Source: Ceratopteris richardii
Lineage: Eukaryota; Streptophyta; Polypodiopsida; Polypodiales; Pteridaceae
Length of the DNA: 64,000 nt
Direction: 5' to 3'
Assembly: GCA_020310875.1 (NCBI GenBank)
Contig: CM035414.1
Coordinates: 199,605,760 to 199,669,759, forward strand
Shown here one piece after another: positions 51,095 to 63,091 of the stretch. A model generated the notes under the pieces. That model searched no databases, was not told the DNA's origin, and saw only the letters and a list, made by a program, of their open reading frames with translations. Position 1 is the stretch's first letter; every line of letters starts with the position of its first letter. Both the position numbers and the translations under genes were made by a program.

Positions 51095-51324
51095 TGTTGA
51101 TATATTTAGGTAGTGATGTGTGTGAACACACTAGGACCGCCGGGGCACTTTTTTCCCTCTTTAGGAGGTTTTTTTCCCCCGGCTTGTATATACGCCTATT
51201 GCCCTAATGGGCTACTTATCTTTGTACATTCTCTAGTAATACATTCAGTATTGTGTGTTGTGCTCCAAGCTTCTTCTTCTTCCTTGTGCTGTTCGCGTGC
51301 TTCTGCAGACATCTAACTCCAACA
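51095..51324 (+). repeat. Copia left LTR
   Basis: 230 bases, TGTTGATATA to CTCCAACA, with TGTATATACG as a TATA-like string near 51,186. Confidence 0.95.
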
Positions 51325-54300
51325 ATTGGTATCAGAGCAGGTTGTCGCTTCATCTAGGGCGCCGTCAACACTCCTCCGTTTGCAGTCTCAGATTCACATG
51401 AAATTTGGTGAGCATACTCAGGGTGTTTCAGAGATCAAAACAGCTTCGCTATGTGGTGCCGAAATCGCGATCTGAGCTCGTTTTGGCCTCCGAACGCACT
51501 ATCACAGTGCTTGTGTAGGCTATTTTGTCTTTTTGTGCCAAAGGTATATACCAATTTCTGTTTGCCAGTTTAAGCGTGTTGAAGTCTGCTACAGGTCTAG
51601 CAGAACTTGTCTGGGCAGTTCCGTTCAACTTTTTGAGATATAGTCAATTTTCTGCATCAAGGTATTTTAGTCACCGACCATGGCTGAAAGCAGTGATGTA
51701 TTCTGTATGTTGGCTGTTGAGGATAAGTTGGATGGTACCAACTACCCATTATGGGCTTATATGATGCGACATGTATTGGTTGCAAAAGGACTGTGGAACA
51801 TTGTGCAGGGTGTTGAAAGACGTCCTGTTAGACCTGCAACTACAGGTACTGCAAATACAGGTGCTGGAGGTTCTGGATCTGATGAAGATGGTGTCGAAGA
51901 TGATATTGTGCCGATTCCTATTCGTGCTGCTATTTCTATTGCACATATTGCAAAGCAGATTCGCTCGGATGGCAGAGATGCCCAGGCACATGCATTGATA
52001 GCTTTGTCTGTCAAATGTGCCATTATTCCTCACATTCGCTCTTGCAGAACAGTAAAGGATGCTTGGGATACACTTACCACATTGTACCAAGCTAGGAATG
52101 AGGCCCGTGTTGCTTACCTCCGAAAACAATTGGAGAGTGAGCACATGAATGAAGGTGATTCTATGAACAGTTTCCTAACGAAGATCAAAGATTTGAAGGA
52201 ACAATTGATTTCTGCTGATGAGGTTATACCAGATAGCTCACTTGTGCAGACCGTTTTGAATGGTCTTCCTGACTCATATCAGAGTTTTGCTTCTACTCTT
52301 CGTTTGATGATGAAAGGCAATCCAAATGCCTTATCATTTGAGGAGTTAGTCTCTGTTCTGTTGTAGGAAGATCAGTCCAAGCAGAACAAGTCCATTATGC
52401 GAGTTGCAGATCAAGCTTTCCTGGCTAGTCAGAAGGGCAATGAGTCTCTTCTACTAGTAAGCAGAAATCTGCAAATGCTACACAATCGAAGAACCAGGAT
52501 AAAGATGAGAAGAAATCAGAAAAGCAAAAATTGTTTTGCAAGTATTGTAAAGGAAATGATCATATCATAAAGAACTGTCCAAAACTGGCTGCTAAAGAGG
52601 CAAAGAAGAAAGAGGCTGGAATGGTTGTTGAAGAGGCCTCTACACCAAAAACAGAGTTTGCAAATCTTGTGCAGGAAGAAGAATGGGCATTTACTACTGT
52701 CTGCAGTTTTGACCCATCTTCTCATGATCAGTGCATGTCTGCAGTAGACTCAGATGTTTGGTATTTTGACAGTGGGGCAACCAAACATATTACCTCGTAG
52801 CGCAGTTTCTTCTCTTCACTCGAGCCTGCCCCTATAGGGAATACTATTACATGTGCCAACAACTCCTCTTATCCTGTTATGGGAGTTGGTAAGATCATTT
52901 TGACTATAGCTGCTGGTAGTTCTTTCACTTTGTCAGATGCTTTATTTGTGCCAGGGATAAAAAAGAACTTGTTATCAGTTTCTGCATTAGCCAGCTTGGT
53001 TGTGAAATTTGTTGATGACAGGTGTACAGTTCATGATCTCTCAAATGGCGATGTGATTATTGCTTCTGGCATTTTATGTCGTGGGCTGTATAAGCTCATA
53101 GACTATGAAAGATCAGTGAATGATTCCGCATGTGCAGTTCATGATTCTCAGGCTATGTCAGATGCAAAGCTTTGGCATGCATGCTTTGGTCATCTGAATT
53201 TTGCTAGTTTGCTACGCCTGCAGAAATCAGAAATGGTGTCCTCTTTGCCCAAACTTGAGGCACCTAGAAAACATGTTTGTGAAGGCTGTATTTTGGGCAA
53301 AATGCAGCGTTCATCTTTTCCAAAAGATGGTTCAGTTCAGGCTACTCAGAAATTGCAGCTTGTACATAGTGATGTCTGTGGTCCTATGCATACACCATCT
53401 TTTGGAAATTACCTTTACTTCGTGACTTTCATTGATGATTTTTCAAGGCATGCATGGGTATATCCACTCAAAGCAAATTCCGAAGTGTTCATGTGCTTCA
53501 AACAGTTTTTGGTTTTGGCTGAAAATATGTCAGCATGTAAAATGGGCACCCTCCGTTCTGATCGAGGGGGGAATATATGTCCTCTGATTTTAATGCATTT
53601 CTGGCTGCACATGGTATAAAACACCAGTGTACAGTGCCGTATACACCTCAACAGAATGGAGTTACTGAACGAAAGAACAGGTCACTCATGGAGATGGCGA
53701 GGTGCATGGTCAAGAGTCAGGCTTTACCACATAGTTTTTGGCTTGAGGCTGTCATGTGTGCAGCATATGTACTGAACAGGTGTCCCACTAAAGCACTGCA
53801 GTCTATCACTCAATATGAGGCTTGGCATGACCGCAAGCCATCTGTTGCTCATCTGCGTGTTTTTGGTTGTGTGGCATATGCACTAATGCTTGAACAATAT
53901 TGCAGAATATTGGATGATAAGGCAGTAAAATGTATATTTGTTGGGTACAATTATGAAAGTAAAGGCTATCGTCTGTATCATCCACAGACTAAACACATTC
54001 TGGTTAGCCGTGATGTTGTCTTTGTGGAAGATGCTATTCAGCCAAATGTACTAAGGAGACATCTATTAGCTCCAAAGACATGTATGATACTTTGATGCCT
54101 CTTTTTATAGGTGGGCAGTCTAGTGCTGGTCCTAATGAGGCAACTTCTCAGCCTTTGCAGATTTCATATGATGATGCAGATCATTCCATTTTTTATGCAG
54201 ATTTACATGATGCACTTGTTGATGAGAGAGCTGATATTGAGCAGGCAAAAACTATGCCAAAATGGCTGGTGCAGACTTTGCGTGATAGCAAATTAGATGC

Positions 54301-56003
54301 ACCTTTGTCATATCGTACTCGTTTAGGCTCTCATACTACCTCCTTTGCATCAGATTGCTATGCTATGGTTGCGTCTAGTCTCTATGATGAGAATGAGCCT
54401 GTTTCTTTTGATGAAGCACAGAATTCAGAAAATTGGATGGCTGTTATGCAATCTGAATATGATGCTATAATGAAGAATGGTACATGGTCTTTATGTGACT
54501 TGCCTCCAGGCAAGAAGGCCATTGGCACTAAGTGGGTATACGAGCTGAAGTGTAAACCTGATGGTACAGTTGACATGTATAAGGCTAGGCTTGTTGCAAA
54601 GGGTTATGCACAGGAAAGAGGCATTGATTTTGATGAGACCTTTGCACCTACATGCCATATGACTACTGTTCGGAGCATTTGTGCACTTGCAGCCCATCAT
54701 GGTTGGAATGTACATCAGTTGGACATTAAAACAACATTTCTGAATGGTGACTTGCATGAAGAAGTGTATGTTTTTCAGCCCCGTGGCTTTGTGCAGAAAG
54801 GGCATGAAAACCAGGTGTGCAGGTTAAAGAAGGCATTATATGGTTTAAAGCAAGCACCACGTGCTTCATATGAGAAGATACATGCCTATCTGGTTGCACA
54901 TGGTTTTGAGAACAGTCCAACTGAAAGCACCTTATATGTTAAGCGTGCTAATGATGTGCTTCTGATCATTGTTGTCTATGTTGACCACATGCTGCTCACT
55001 GGTCCTATTGAGAAGCATATTGCTGATTTCAAGGCTGATTTGCATGCCACATTTGAGATGTCTGATTTGGGGCATTTGCATCACTATTTGGGCATTCAAT
55101 TTATGCAAGTTGATGGTGGAATGGCTTTGTGTCAAACGAAATATATTGACACATTATTGCAGCGTTTTGGCCTTGAAGACTGTAAGCCTATTGCTACTCC
55201 TATGGAGACAGGTTTATAATTGAGTCTTCATGATGCTGGAGATGCATTTGATGCTGTTCTCTATCAGCAGGCTATTGGATGCTTGATTTATTTATGCATT
55301 ACTTGGCCAGATATTCAGTTTGCTGTCTCACAGATGAGCAGGTTTATGCATTGCCCAGGAGTCACGCATTGGAAGACGGTCAAGCGCATCTTTCGCTACT
55401 TGAGTGGTACTCGCCTACTTGGGTTGTTTTATCCCAAGGGGGGATCACTACCGCCAGATTTGCATGATTTTTCTGACTCAGATTGGGCTGGTTGCTATGA
55501 CACTCGTGTGTCCACCAGTGGTTTTTGCTTCATGCTTGGTAGGTCATGTATATCTTGGTTGAGCAAGAAGCAGCCTACTGTGGCCACTTCCAGTTGTGAG
55601 GCTGCGTATAGGGTAGCTTTCACAGCGACTGTTGAGTGTGTGTGGCTCAGACGCCTTATGGCTGATTTGGGTGTTGGCCAATCTTCTGCCACCACCATCT
55701 TCACTGACAGTCAGAGCGCATTGGCAGTTGCGAAGAACCCTGTGTTCCATGCTCGCACTAAGCACATTGAGGTGCATTATCACTATGTCAGGGAGAGGTT
55801 CTCTGCTGGGGAGATTTGGCATATGTGCCCACGCAGGAGAACATTGCAGACCTTTTCACGAAGGCTCTGCCTAGGGAGAAGTTTGAAGCTTTCCGCAAAG
55901 CTTTGGGCTTACTTTCTTTTGTGGAGTGATTTCCACAGAGCTTGGAACTTCTTTATACATGAGTGCCAACTCCTTGTTCACCGCATCACTCCCAGGGGGG
56001 ATT

Positions 56004-56233
56004 TGTTGATATATTTAGGTAGTGATGTGTGTGAACACACTAGGGCCGTCGGGGCACTTTTTTCCCTCTTTAGGAGGTTTTTTTCCCACGGCTTGTATAT
56101 ATGCCTATCGCCCTAATGGGCTACTTATCTTTGTACATTCTCTAGTAATACATTCAGTATTGTGTGTTGTGCTCCAAGCTTCTTCTTCTTCCTTGTGCTG
56201 TTCGCGTGCTTCCGCACACGTCTAACTCGAGCA
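56004..56233 (+). repeat. Copia right LTR
   Basis: 230 bases, same start, ending CTCGAGCA. Most differences from the left LTR are transitions. Confidence 0.95.
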
Positions 56234-56238
56234 CATAG

Positions 56239-56700
56239 GACACATCGACCCCCTTACGAGAAGTTCTCATGCAAAGGATAATTATCATTATGGATAATTT
56301 AACCAACTAGGCAAGTGAGAGACATACATAAGAAACACGCATAGACTATTGTTAAATTCCTATTTGAAAATGTGTTCACAAGATAGCGACTTCCCATTGA
56401 GTTGGTTAGTGATAAACTTGCACATTTCTTGAATCAGGGTACTGAGCATCTACTTCAAGGATTCATGGTCATACACAAGAAACCCACCCCTTATCACCCA
56501 CAAGTGAATCGGCAATAGGTAATAATGAGTATGATCCTATGTATTGTATTAATGAAGCATGTGGATAATAAATGCTTTGATTGGAATAAACATTTTCATA
56601 ATGTCTTTTGGGCATATCAATTGGCTATAAAATTATACGCAACTACCATTTGAGATGGTAATTTGATAAAACGTGTGTTGGAGGATAAAACCTCCTAGGA
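56239..56700 (+). mobile_element. Decayed Gypsy integrase relic, right of the Copia insertion
   Basis: Fossil. Stretches such as DWNKHFHNVFWAYQLA and an upstream TPYHPQ-like string match the end of a Gypsy integrase core. Many breaks. It is in the same orientation as the RT relic at 50,640, which supports one older Gypsy element split by the Copia. Confidence 0.55.
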
Positions 56701-57320
56701 TCCTAAAATTTTCCAGACATAGGCTTTGTATTTTCTAAGTTTCTTTTATTACATGCATAGAATGAAAATGAAATTTTGCAACTAAAACAAGACTTATAGC
56801 ACTTCCAAGTGAGAGTAAAACCACTCCATTTGGATACTAGATGATGCCCCAGCCAGCTGCAACAAAACAGATAACTTGATCTCTTCACAGAGTATTATCT
56901 AACTACACAAACACTATTGTGGACATTTCTCTACACGTGCGAGCACTAAGCTCGAGACTTATATCACTTAAAGTAGAACTTATAAGATCTCCAACAATAC
57001 AAAAATCATTTCAGATTAATTTAGGATGAAGGAGAAACAACAATTACAAGGACGGTGGGTCTACCAAGATCATCTAGATAGATAGAGTATGAAAAAGTGA
57101 AATCTCTGCAAAATATGTAGAGAACGGCTAGTAGGGGGTGTGCTCAAGCAAGGGGTTAGCTTGGGCTAAGTCATAATGCAGCTCATTAGAGGCTTTAAAG
57201 GCCACATACCAACCTCTTTAACCAATCCAAAAGCATACGCATGTCAAAAGTGAGGTCCAATCACATCAAGAGGTGAGCTAAATTTTCTCTAATCAACTCC
57301 TTTCCATTATAGGCATGATT
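56701..57320. other. Unassigned, possibly LTR of the following minus-strand Copia
   Basis: AT-rich, no gene. Its place beyond the RNase H end of the minus-strand Copia piece suits a 3' LTR, but no second copy exists here to prove it. Confidence 0.35.
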
Positions 57321-59340
57321 TGATGCTTCAAACTTATCGAAATTATCCTCCTTTGACTGTGAATGATGTGGAAGGTTCAATTAGGGGCATGTTCCACACT
57401 CTTGAGCTTAAAATACAAAACTTTCAACACTTGCCCTCAAGCTCAAGTCTTTTTCCTTCGCTACTTCATCCTATGTCTCTTATGATGATTTTTGAATGCT
57501 CCGAGATTTTCACCTTCAAGAAACTTTTTCATCATGTCTACAATCTGCACTTTAGTGTCTACCTCCAAGATTTCCATCTTCAAGAAACTTATATCTAGCT
57601 CCTTTGCCATCATGTGTTCTCTAATGAAGTGGTAATGAACCTTTATGTGCTTGCTCCTTGCATGAAACATGGGATTGTTAGCTAGGTAGATGCTTGAAAT
57701 GTTGTCTCCATAAAGAGGAACATTTCTTAAGCCTTAAGAAATGGTCTTAAAGGTCCTTAAGTAGCTTCTTAAGCCATAGTAGCTCACATGTAGCCAAGGT
57801 AAACCTCTATACTCAGCCTCTATGGACGAAAGAGCAAGAGTGGGTTACTTCTTAGAGCTCCATGAGATCACTTTTGTACGTATCATGAAAACATAACCTG
57901 ATGCACTCATTCGATCATCCTTGCTACCTACCCAATCAGCATCACTATATCCTTTGACACTTAGATCAACATCATATGAGTAAAATAGACCTTTGTTGAT
58001 GGTGTTCTTGATGTATCTAAGCACTTTTCTTGCTTCCATAAGATGATCATGATTGGGTGCATGCAAAAATTGAGACAGTACACCTACTACATATGTAAGA
58101 TCAGGTCTAGTGAATGTAGCATAAATCAATGAACTAATTATGCTTCTATATAGTGTAATATCTTGTATAGTCTCTCCTTGACCTACAACCAACTTTGCAT
58201 TGGGGTAGCACATCCAACAAGTATTGTCTTTGAATCAAGAAGATGTTATTGTGTGCATAAATTACCTCTATTCCCAAGAAGTACTTTAGTGTTCCAAGAT
58301 TAGATATATTGAACTCCTTTCCTAGCTTTGATTTGATATCTTTAATGCTTGCAATATCATTTCCTGTGATGATCAAATTGTCCACATAGATGCATATATA
58401 AACCGTCTTGTCTCCTTGCTTTTTCATGTAAAGTGATGGATTTGCAACACTTTCTTTGTATCCACAATTTGATAAATAATACACTAACCTCTTATTCTAG
58501 GCACTTGGGGCTTGCTTTAGTCCATATAATGCTTTCCTTAGCTTGTAAACATGATTTGGGTACCTCATACTAGCAAATCCTTGAGGTTGGCTCATGTAGA
58601 CTACTTCTTCAATCTCTCCATTGAGGAAGACATTCATCACATCCAACTGATATACGCTCCATTTACTTGATGTACTCACTAGAATCAAAGTCCTAATTGT
58701 TGGAATCTTGGCTATAGGGCTGAAATTCTCATCATAATCTATCCCATAGCTTTGGGAGAAGCTTTTTGCCACCTATCTCGCTTTGTACCTAGCAATGGAA
58801 CCATCTGAATTTCTTTTAATTCTGTAAGAAAACTTATTACCTATCACCTTCATGCCTTCTTGAGCTGATACCAACCTCCAATTATGATTCTCATCAAGTG
58901 TCTTGAGCTCTTCCTTCATTTCCCTTTGCCATTCCTTACAATCCTTAGCTTCTTCATAACTAGTTGGTTCTTTCTCCTTGATTACATGAGTCATCTATGC
59001 ATAATGCTTTGCAATGAAATTATCATATGTTAACCTTTGAACTAGATATCTTAATCTTGAAGACCTTCTTTCACTTCCTTTAGGTGTGGTTGCCATTTTT
59101 TTTCTTTGATTTGCCACTCCTAGAGTTTGAATTTCTTCTATCTCTTCATCTTCCAACATGCTCTCGTCGACATAGCTTTCTTCTTCAATTGCGATCTTCT
59201 CTTTGCCCTTGACTTTGCTTTCCTTAGAGCTTCTCTTTTCCTAAGCCTTCCACTCCATGGTGAGGGTGTCATTGTGTTGGATGAGTTTCTTGGACCACTT
59301 AAATCCATGCTTTCTTGAACTCTATCAATATTCAACTTAT
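57321..59340 (-). mobile_element. Copia fragment: RT and RNase H, minus strand
   Basis: Fossil. On the minus strand: RT start near 58,990-58,775 (EPTSYEEAKDCKEWQREM, DGSIARYKAR), RT core near 58,770-58,260 (LYGLKQAPSA, YVDNLIITGND), then RNase H near 57,990-57,480 (SDADWVGSKDDRMSASGY, ARSKHIKVHYHF). The upstream 59,340-59,000 part is a basic hinge region. Gag and integrase are missing: the piece abuts the truncated LINE copy 2. A 22-base CTTCAACTTATCTGTCTAAC segment is duplicated near 59,330-59,370. Several breaks. Confidence 0.8.
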
Positions 59341-59387
59341 CTGTCTAACTTATCTCTTCAACTTATCTGTCTAACTTGTGCCGCCCT

Positions 59388-61010
59388 AGCGGTGGAACTG
59401 GGTGCTTCCCAAACTCGAAAACAAGCTTAACTATTGGAGAGGTATGCAAATCAATCTTGCTGGCCGTGCTATGGTTATCAACACGTTCCTCTTATCATCT
59501 ACCATTTATTTCCTTTCTTGTTGGAGACCGAAAGAGCATGATCTGTCCAAACTGGATAGTATTTGTAGAAACTTCCTTTGGACGGGCGACCACAATAGGA
59601 GGGGGGTGCCTAAAATCAAATGGTCCATCTGCACCAGCCATAGAGATAGTGGGGGACTTGGTATCTTGGACATTGGGTGCATGGCTAACAAACTGTCGGC
59701 CAAATGGATGATTAAGGCTTGGTGCAACGGGGAGGCCTCGTGGGCCAAGCTGATCTTCAGAAACAAGAATGAGTTGGCGCTCATGGGTTTCCCAAATTGG
59801 AAGAATCTTGACATCTTGACCTTGCTGTTTTCCCCGATCCCCGTCTTCCCGAAAGGCTCTAATCTGGTGTGCTCCCTTTGGAAGAGTTGGAATAAAGTCA
59901 AAAGCTTCACAAGAATAAGGGAAGACTGGAAGTGGGCTGCCGGTATCAGACAAAACGACGCTATCTGGTTTCCGATCCATGGCATCCAGAGTGTGGAATC
60001 TTGGAACATTCAAAATGCCAAGAAGCTATGGAACAAAGGCTTCAAAAAATGGAAACATCTCTGGAAACAAGACACCTACCGTTGGATCAACTTTGAGGAT
60101 ATTGACCCTAGCATCAACATTTCGCATGAAGAATGGAACACTTTGCAAAGCAGATGTCTCGCCTGGGACCGACACAAAGATCGCCTTCTCATGGGACACG
60201 ACATGTCGAGCTCGCTTGGTCTCAAATGGCACAATGGGAATAGCCTATCAAAAATCCCGAACATCAAAGAAACGATCGACTATCAGGTTAACCTCAACAA
60301 AAAGTGGTGCCTGTCATGGACGCGGCTTCGGTGGGACATGAAGTTCATGGCTATCTGGCACCCCCTCATAGAAATCAAAAAGTCTGTCCTCTTATGGCAA
60401 ATTCTTCATCATGGAATCTGGACCAACCTTAAGGCTAGCAAAATTTGTGGGATCCCTCCTTGGTGCAAACGCTGCCACCGGTCTATCGAAGATGTGTCAC
60501 ACATCTTCTTTACCTGCCCCAACTCCAACAGACTCTGGCAGGTGGTTGGAAAGAGAATTAGACTTCAAAAACGTCTCAGTTGGCAGCAAGCCCTGCTGGG
60601 AGAAGCGATCGGCTGCTCCGCGACTCTCTGGAACGCCATCAGAGGGGAGGTCCTATGGAAAATCTGGCGGGAAAGATGTGCTTTCAACTTCGGTGACTCC
60701 CCCAAGGAGTGGTCAATTGAGAAATCGCTGTTCCTCCTTGGCAAAAGGATTGTCAACTGTAAAAAATCCCCCCCTTTAGGCATCATCAAGTACTCCTTTT
60801 GATCGATAACAAGCTTAAACCCAAGTGGGCCCCACATGAGGGTGATGAGAGGGTAATTAACCTTCTTTGTAATGTCATCTAAGCTCTGTAAAAGCTTCCC
60901 CTGCTTTGTGGGATTTGGGGGGTCCCGTGGGCACTAGTCCCCTTCTCTTGTACTTTTCTTTATTTAATTCAAGTCCGGGAGAGTAGGCTATTGCCGAACT
61001 TCCTTTATAT
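59388..61010 (+). pseudogene. 5'-truncated LINE (copy 2): ORF2 C-terminal part and A-tail
   Basis: Starts inside ORF2 at NWVLPKLENKLNYWRGM and stays open to KKSPPLGIIKYSF (stop at about 60,800). It includes the zf-RVT region (CGIPPWCKRCHRSIEDVSHI). Compared with copy 1 a single base is missing at the C-run near 60,768-60,776, which replaces the last 40 or so residues. The 3' untranslated region and a short A-tail end at about 61,015. Where copy 1 has a frameshift and a stop, this copy is open, so the two copies are independent deaths of one family. No target duplication is visible. Confidence 0.9.
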
Positions 61011-61019
61011 TAAAAAAAT

Positions 61020-62583
61020 TGGAGGGGTAGATCAAATATGGTACTCGCCACCAGCTTTAAATTAAATCCTCAAAAATAGGCACGCAGGGCTCTGACATCA
61101 TGAATGTTTGGTGGCAACACTCATTTATCTTTTTACACTTTTACTTTCACTTTTGAATCTAAGTTGAGGTCTCCTTCTTAACGGAACTTGGACTGGACAT
61201 CTAGGTTCATTTATGAGTTCGCAAACAAAGATCATGGGATCCTCATTATGTGCCACCCGTGATAATGTAATGACCCTACATAATTCTTGTAGTAGCTTTT
61301 GACCATCTGATCACGAAAGAAATCATCTTCTGATGTCACAAAAACTCCAGCATCAATTTTTGCCTATCTTACATATTGAGTGGTGAGAGGCGGTGGTGAG
61401 GGTGATGTGGTTGGTGTGGGGAGTGGTGGGAGGTGGTGGGTGGTGTGGGTGGTGTGGGTGGTGTGGGGTGTGGTGGGAGGTGGTGGGTGGTGTGGGTGGT
61501 GTGGGGAATGGTGGGAGGTGGTGGGTGGTGTGGGTGGTGTGGGGAGTGGTGGGAGGTGGTGGGTGGTATGGGTGGTGTGTGGAGTGGTGGGAGGTGGTTG
61601 GTGGTGTGGGTGGGGTGGGTGTTGTGGGTGGCCGTAGGGAGTGGTGGAAGGTGGTGGGTGGTGTGGGGAGTGTTGGGAGGTGGTGGGTGGTGTGGGTGGT
61701 GTGGGGAGTGGTGGGAGGTGGTGGGTGGTGTGGGTGGTATGGGAGGTGGGGGGAGGTGGTGGGAGGTGGTGGGTGGTGTGGGTGGTCGTGGGGAGTGGTG
61801 GAAGGTGGTGGGTGGTGTGGGTGGTGTGAGTGGTGTGGGGAGTGGTGGGAGGTGGTGGGTGGTGTGGGTGGTGTGGGGAGTGGTGGGTGGTGTGGGTGGC
61901 CGTGGGGAGTGGTGGGAGGTGGTGGGTGGTGTGGGGAGTGGTGGAAGGTCATGGATGGTGTGGCTGGTGTGGGGAGTGCTGGGTAGTGTGGGGAGTGGTG
62001 GGTGGTGTGGGGATTGGTGGGAGGTGGTGGGAGGTGGTGGGTGGTGTGGGGAGTGGTGGGAGGTGGTGGGTGGTGTGGGTGGTATGGGGAGTGGTGGGAG
62101 GTGGTGGGTGGTGTGGGGAGTGGTGGGAGGTGGTGGGTGGTGTGGGTGATGTGGGTGTTGTGGGTGGCCCTGGGGAGTGGTGGAAGGTGGTGGGTGGTGT
62201 GGGTGGTGTGGGGAGTGGTGAGAGGTGGTGGGTGGTGGGTGGTGGGTGGTGTGGGGAGGTGTGTGAGGTGGTGGGTGGCATGGGTGATGTGGGTGGTGTG
62301 GGGAGTGGTGGGTGGTGGTGGGTGGTGTGGGGAGTGGCGGGTGGTGTGGGGAGTGGTGGGAGGTGGTGGGTGGTGTGGGTGGTTGTGGGGAGTGGTGGGA
62401 GGTGGTGGGTGGTGTGGGTGGTGTGGGTGGTGTGGGTGGTGTGGGGAGTGGTGGGAGTGGTGTGGGTGGGGTGGGTGGCGGTGGGGAGTGGTGGAAGGTG
62501 GTGGGGGGTGCGGGTGGTGTGGGTGTGAGTGGTGGGTGGTGGGTGGTGGGTGGTGTGGGTGGTGTGGGTGGTGTGGCGCTACA
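61020..62583 (-). repeat. Inverted LTR copy with GGTGG minisatellite
   Basis: On the minus strand it starts TGTAGCGCC at 62,583, runs through about 1.2 kb of CCACC-type minisatellite (61,380-62,575, units of 29 and 38 bases) and then matches 49,551-49,915 down to 61,020, where LINE copy 2 ends. This copy shows the LTR head, its internal array and part of its body in one piece. The array's long Gly/Trp and Pro/His frames are not genes. Confidence 0.8.
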
Positions 62584-63031
62584 GGAGACTCTAGGGGAAC
62601 AGAGAGGCATGGGGTTGCGGGGCTGCAGGTGGATACGACAGAGGTGTGGGGGTTGAAGGAGGAGGCATGGGGGGGAGTGGTCGGGGGGGCTGCGGGTGGG
62701 GGAGTGACGGAGGCGTGGGGGGGGGTGGGTTGCAAGAGGTGGTGGGAGGGGGCTGCAGGTCAGGAAGTGAGGGAGTGGAGGAGGCACGGGGAAGTGGCTA
62801 CGGGGGGCTGCGAGTGGGGGAGAGAGGGAGGCGTGGGGGGTGGGGGGTGGGTTGCAAGGAGGTGGTGGGAGGGGGCTACGGGAGGTGGTGGGAGGAGGCT
62901 GCAAGTGGGGAAGTGAGGGAGTGGAGGAGGCGTGGGGGGAGTGGATACAGGGGGCTGCGGGTGAGAGAGAGAGAGGGAAGCGTGGGGGGTGGGCTGCGGG
63001 AGGTGGTGGGAGGGGGCTGCGGCTATGGTTT
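62584..63031. repeat. G-rich degenerate minisatellite, about 105-base units
   Basis: About four units with phrases GGAGTGGAGGAGGC and AGGTGGTGGGAGGGGGCTGC. It is the reverse complement of the family at 26,767-27,013. No gene is present despite long open frames. Confidence 0.8.
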
Positions 63032-63091
63032 CACACTATGAAGTTTCAGGTTCGTATGGACGAAGAATTATTGGACATGGATTCCAACAAT
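63032..63091 (-). repeat. Left remnant of a Copia 3' LTR
   Basis: On the minus strand a polypurine-type GAAGGAGGGAT (about 63,092-63,103) is followed by TGTTGGAATCC, the expected LTR start. Only about 60 bases remain before the G-rich minisatellite. Confidence 0.55.

Larger units (their letters stand above)
51095..56233 (+). mobile_element. Complete-length Copia retrotransposon
   Basis: Fossil, 5,139 bases. LTRs of 230 bases (51,095-51,324 and 56,004-56,233), primer-binding site TTGGTATCAGAGC at 51,326, polypurine tract CCAGGGGGGATT before the right LTR. Parts: gag about 51,680-52,600 with knuckle CKYCKGNDHIIKNC; protease near 52,760 (DSGATKHIT); integrase about 53,150-53,900 (CEGCILGKMQRSSF, YTPQQNGVTERKN); RT about 54,420-55,210 (GTKWVYELK, LKKALYGLKQAP); RNase H about 55,470-55,870. 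About five breaks, so not coding-competent. The LTRs differ at about ten positions (roughly 4 percent), clearly older than the giant-LTR element. Confidence 0.93.

Noticed and set aside
61353-62916. Very long Pro/His/Ser-rich and Gly/Trp/Val-rich open frames
   Set aside because: They are translations of the GGTGG/CCACC minisatellites in every frame; no start context, domain or non-repeat sequence supports a gene. The same holds for 49,069-49,537.
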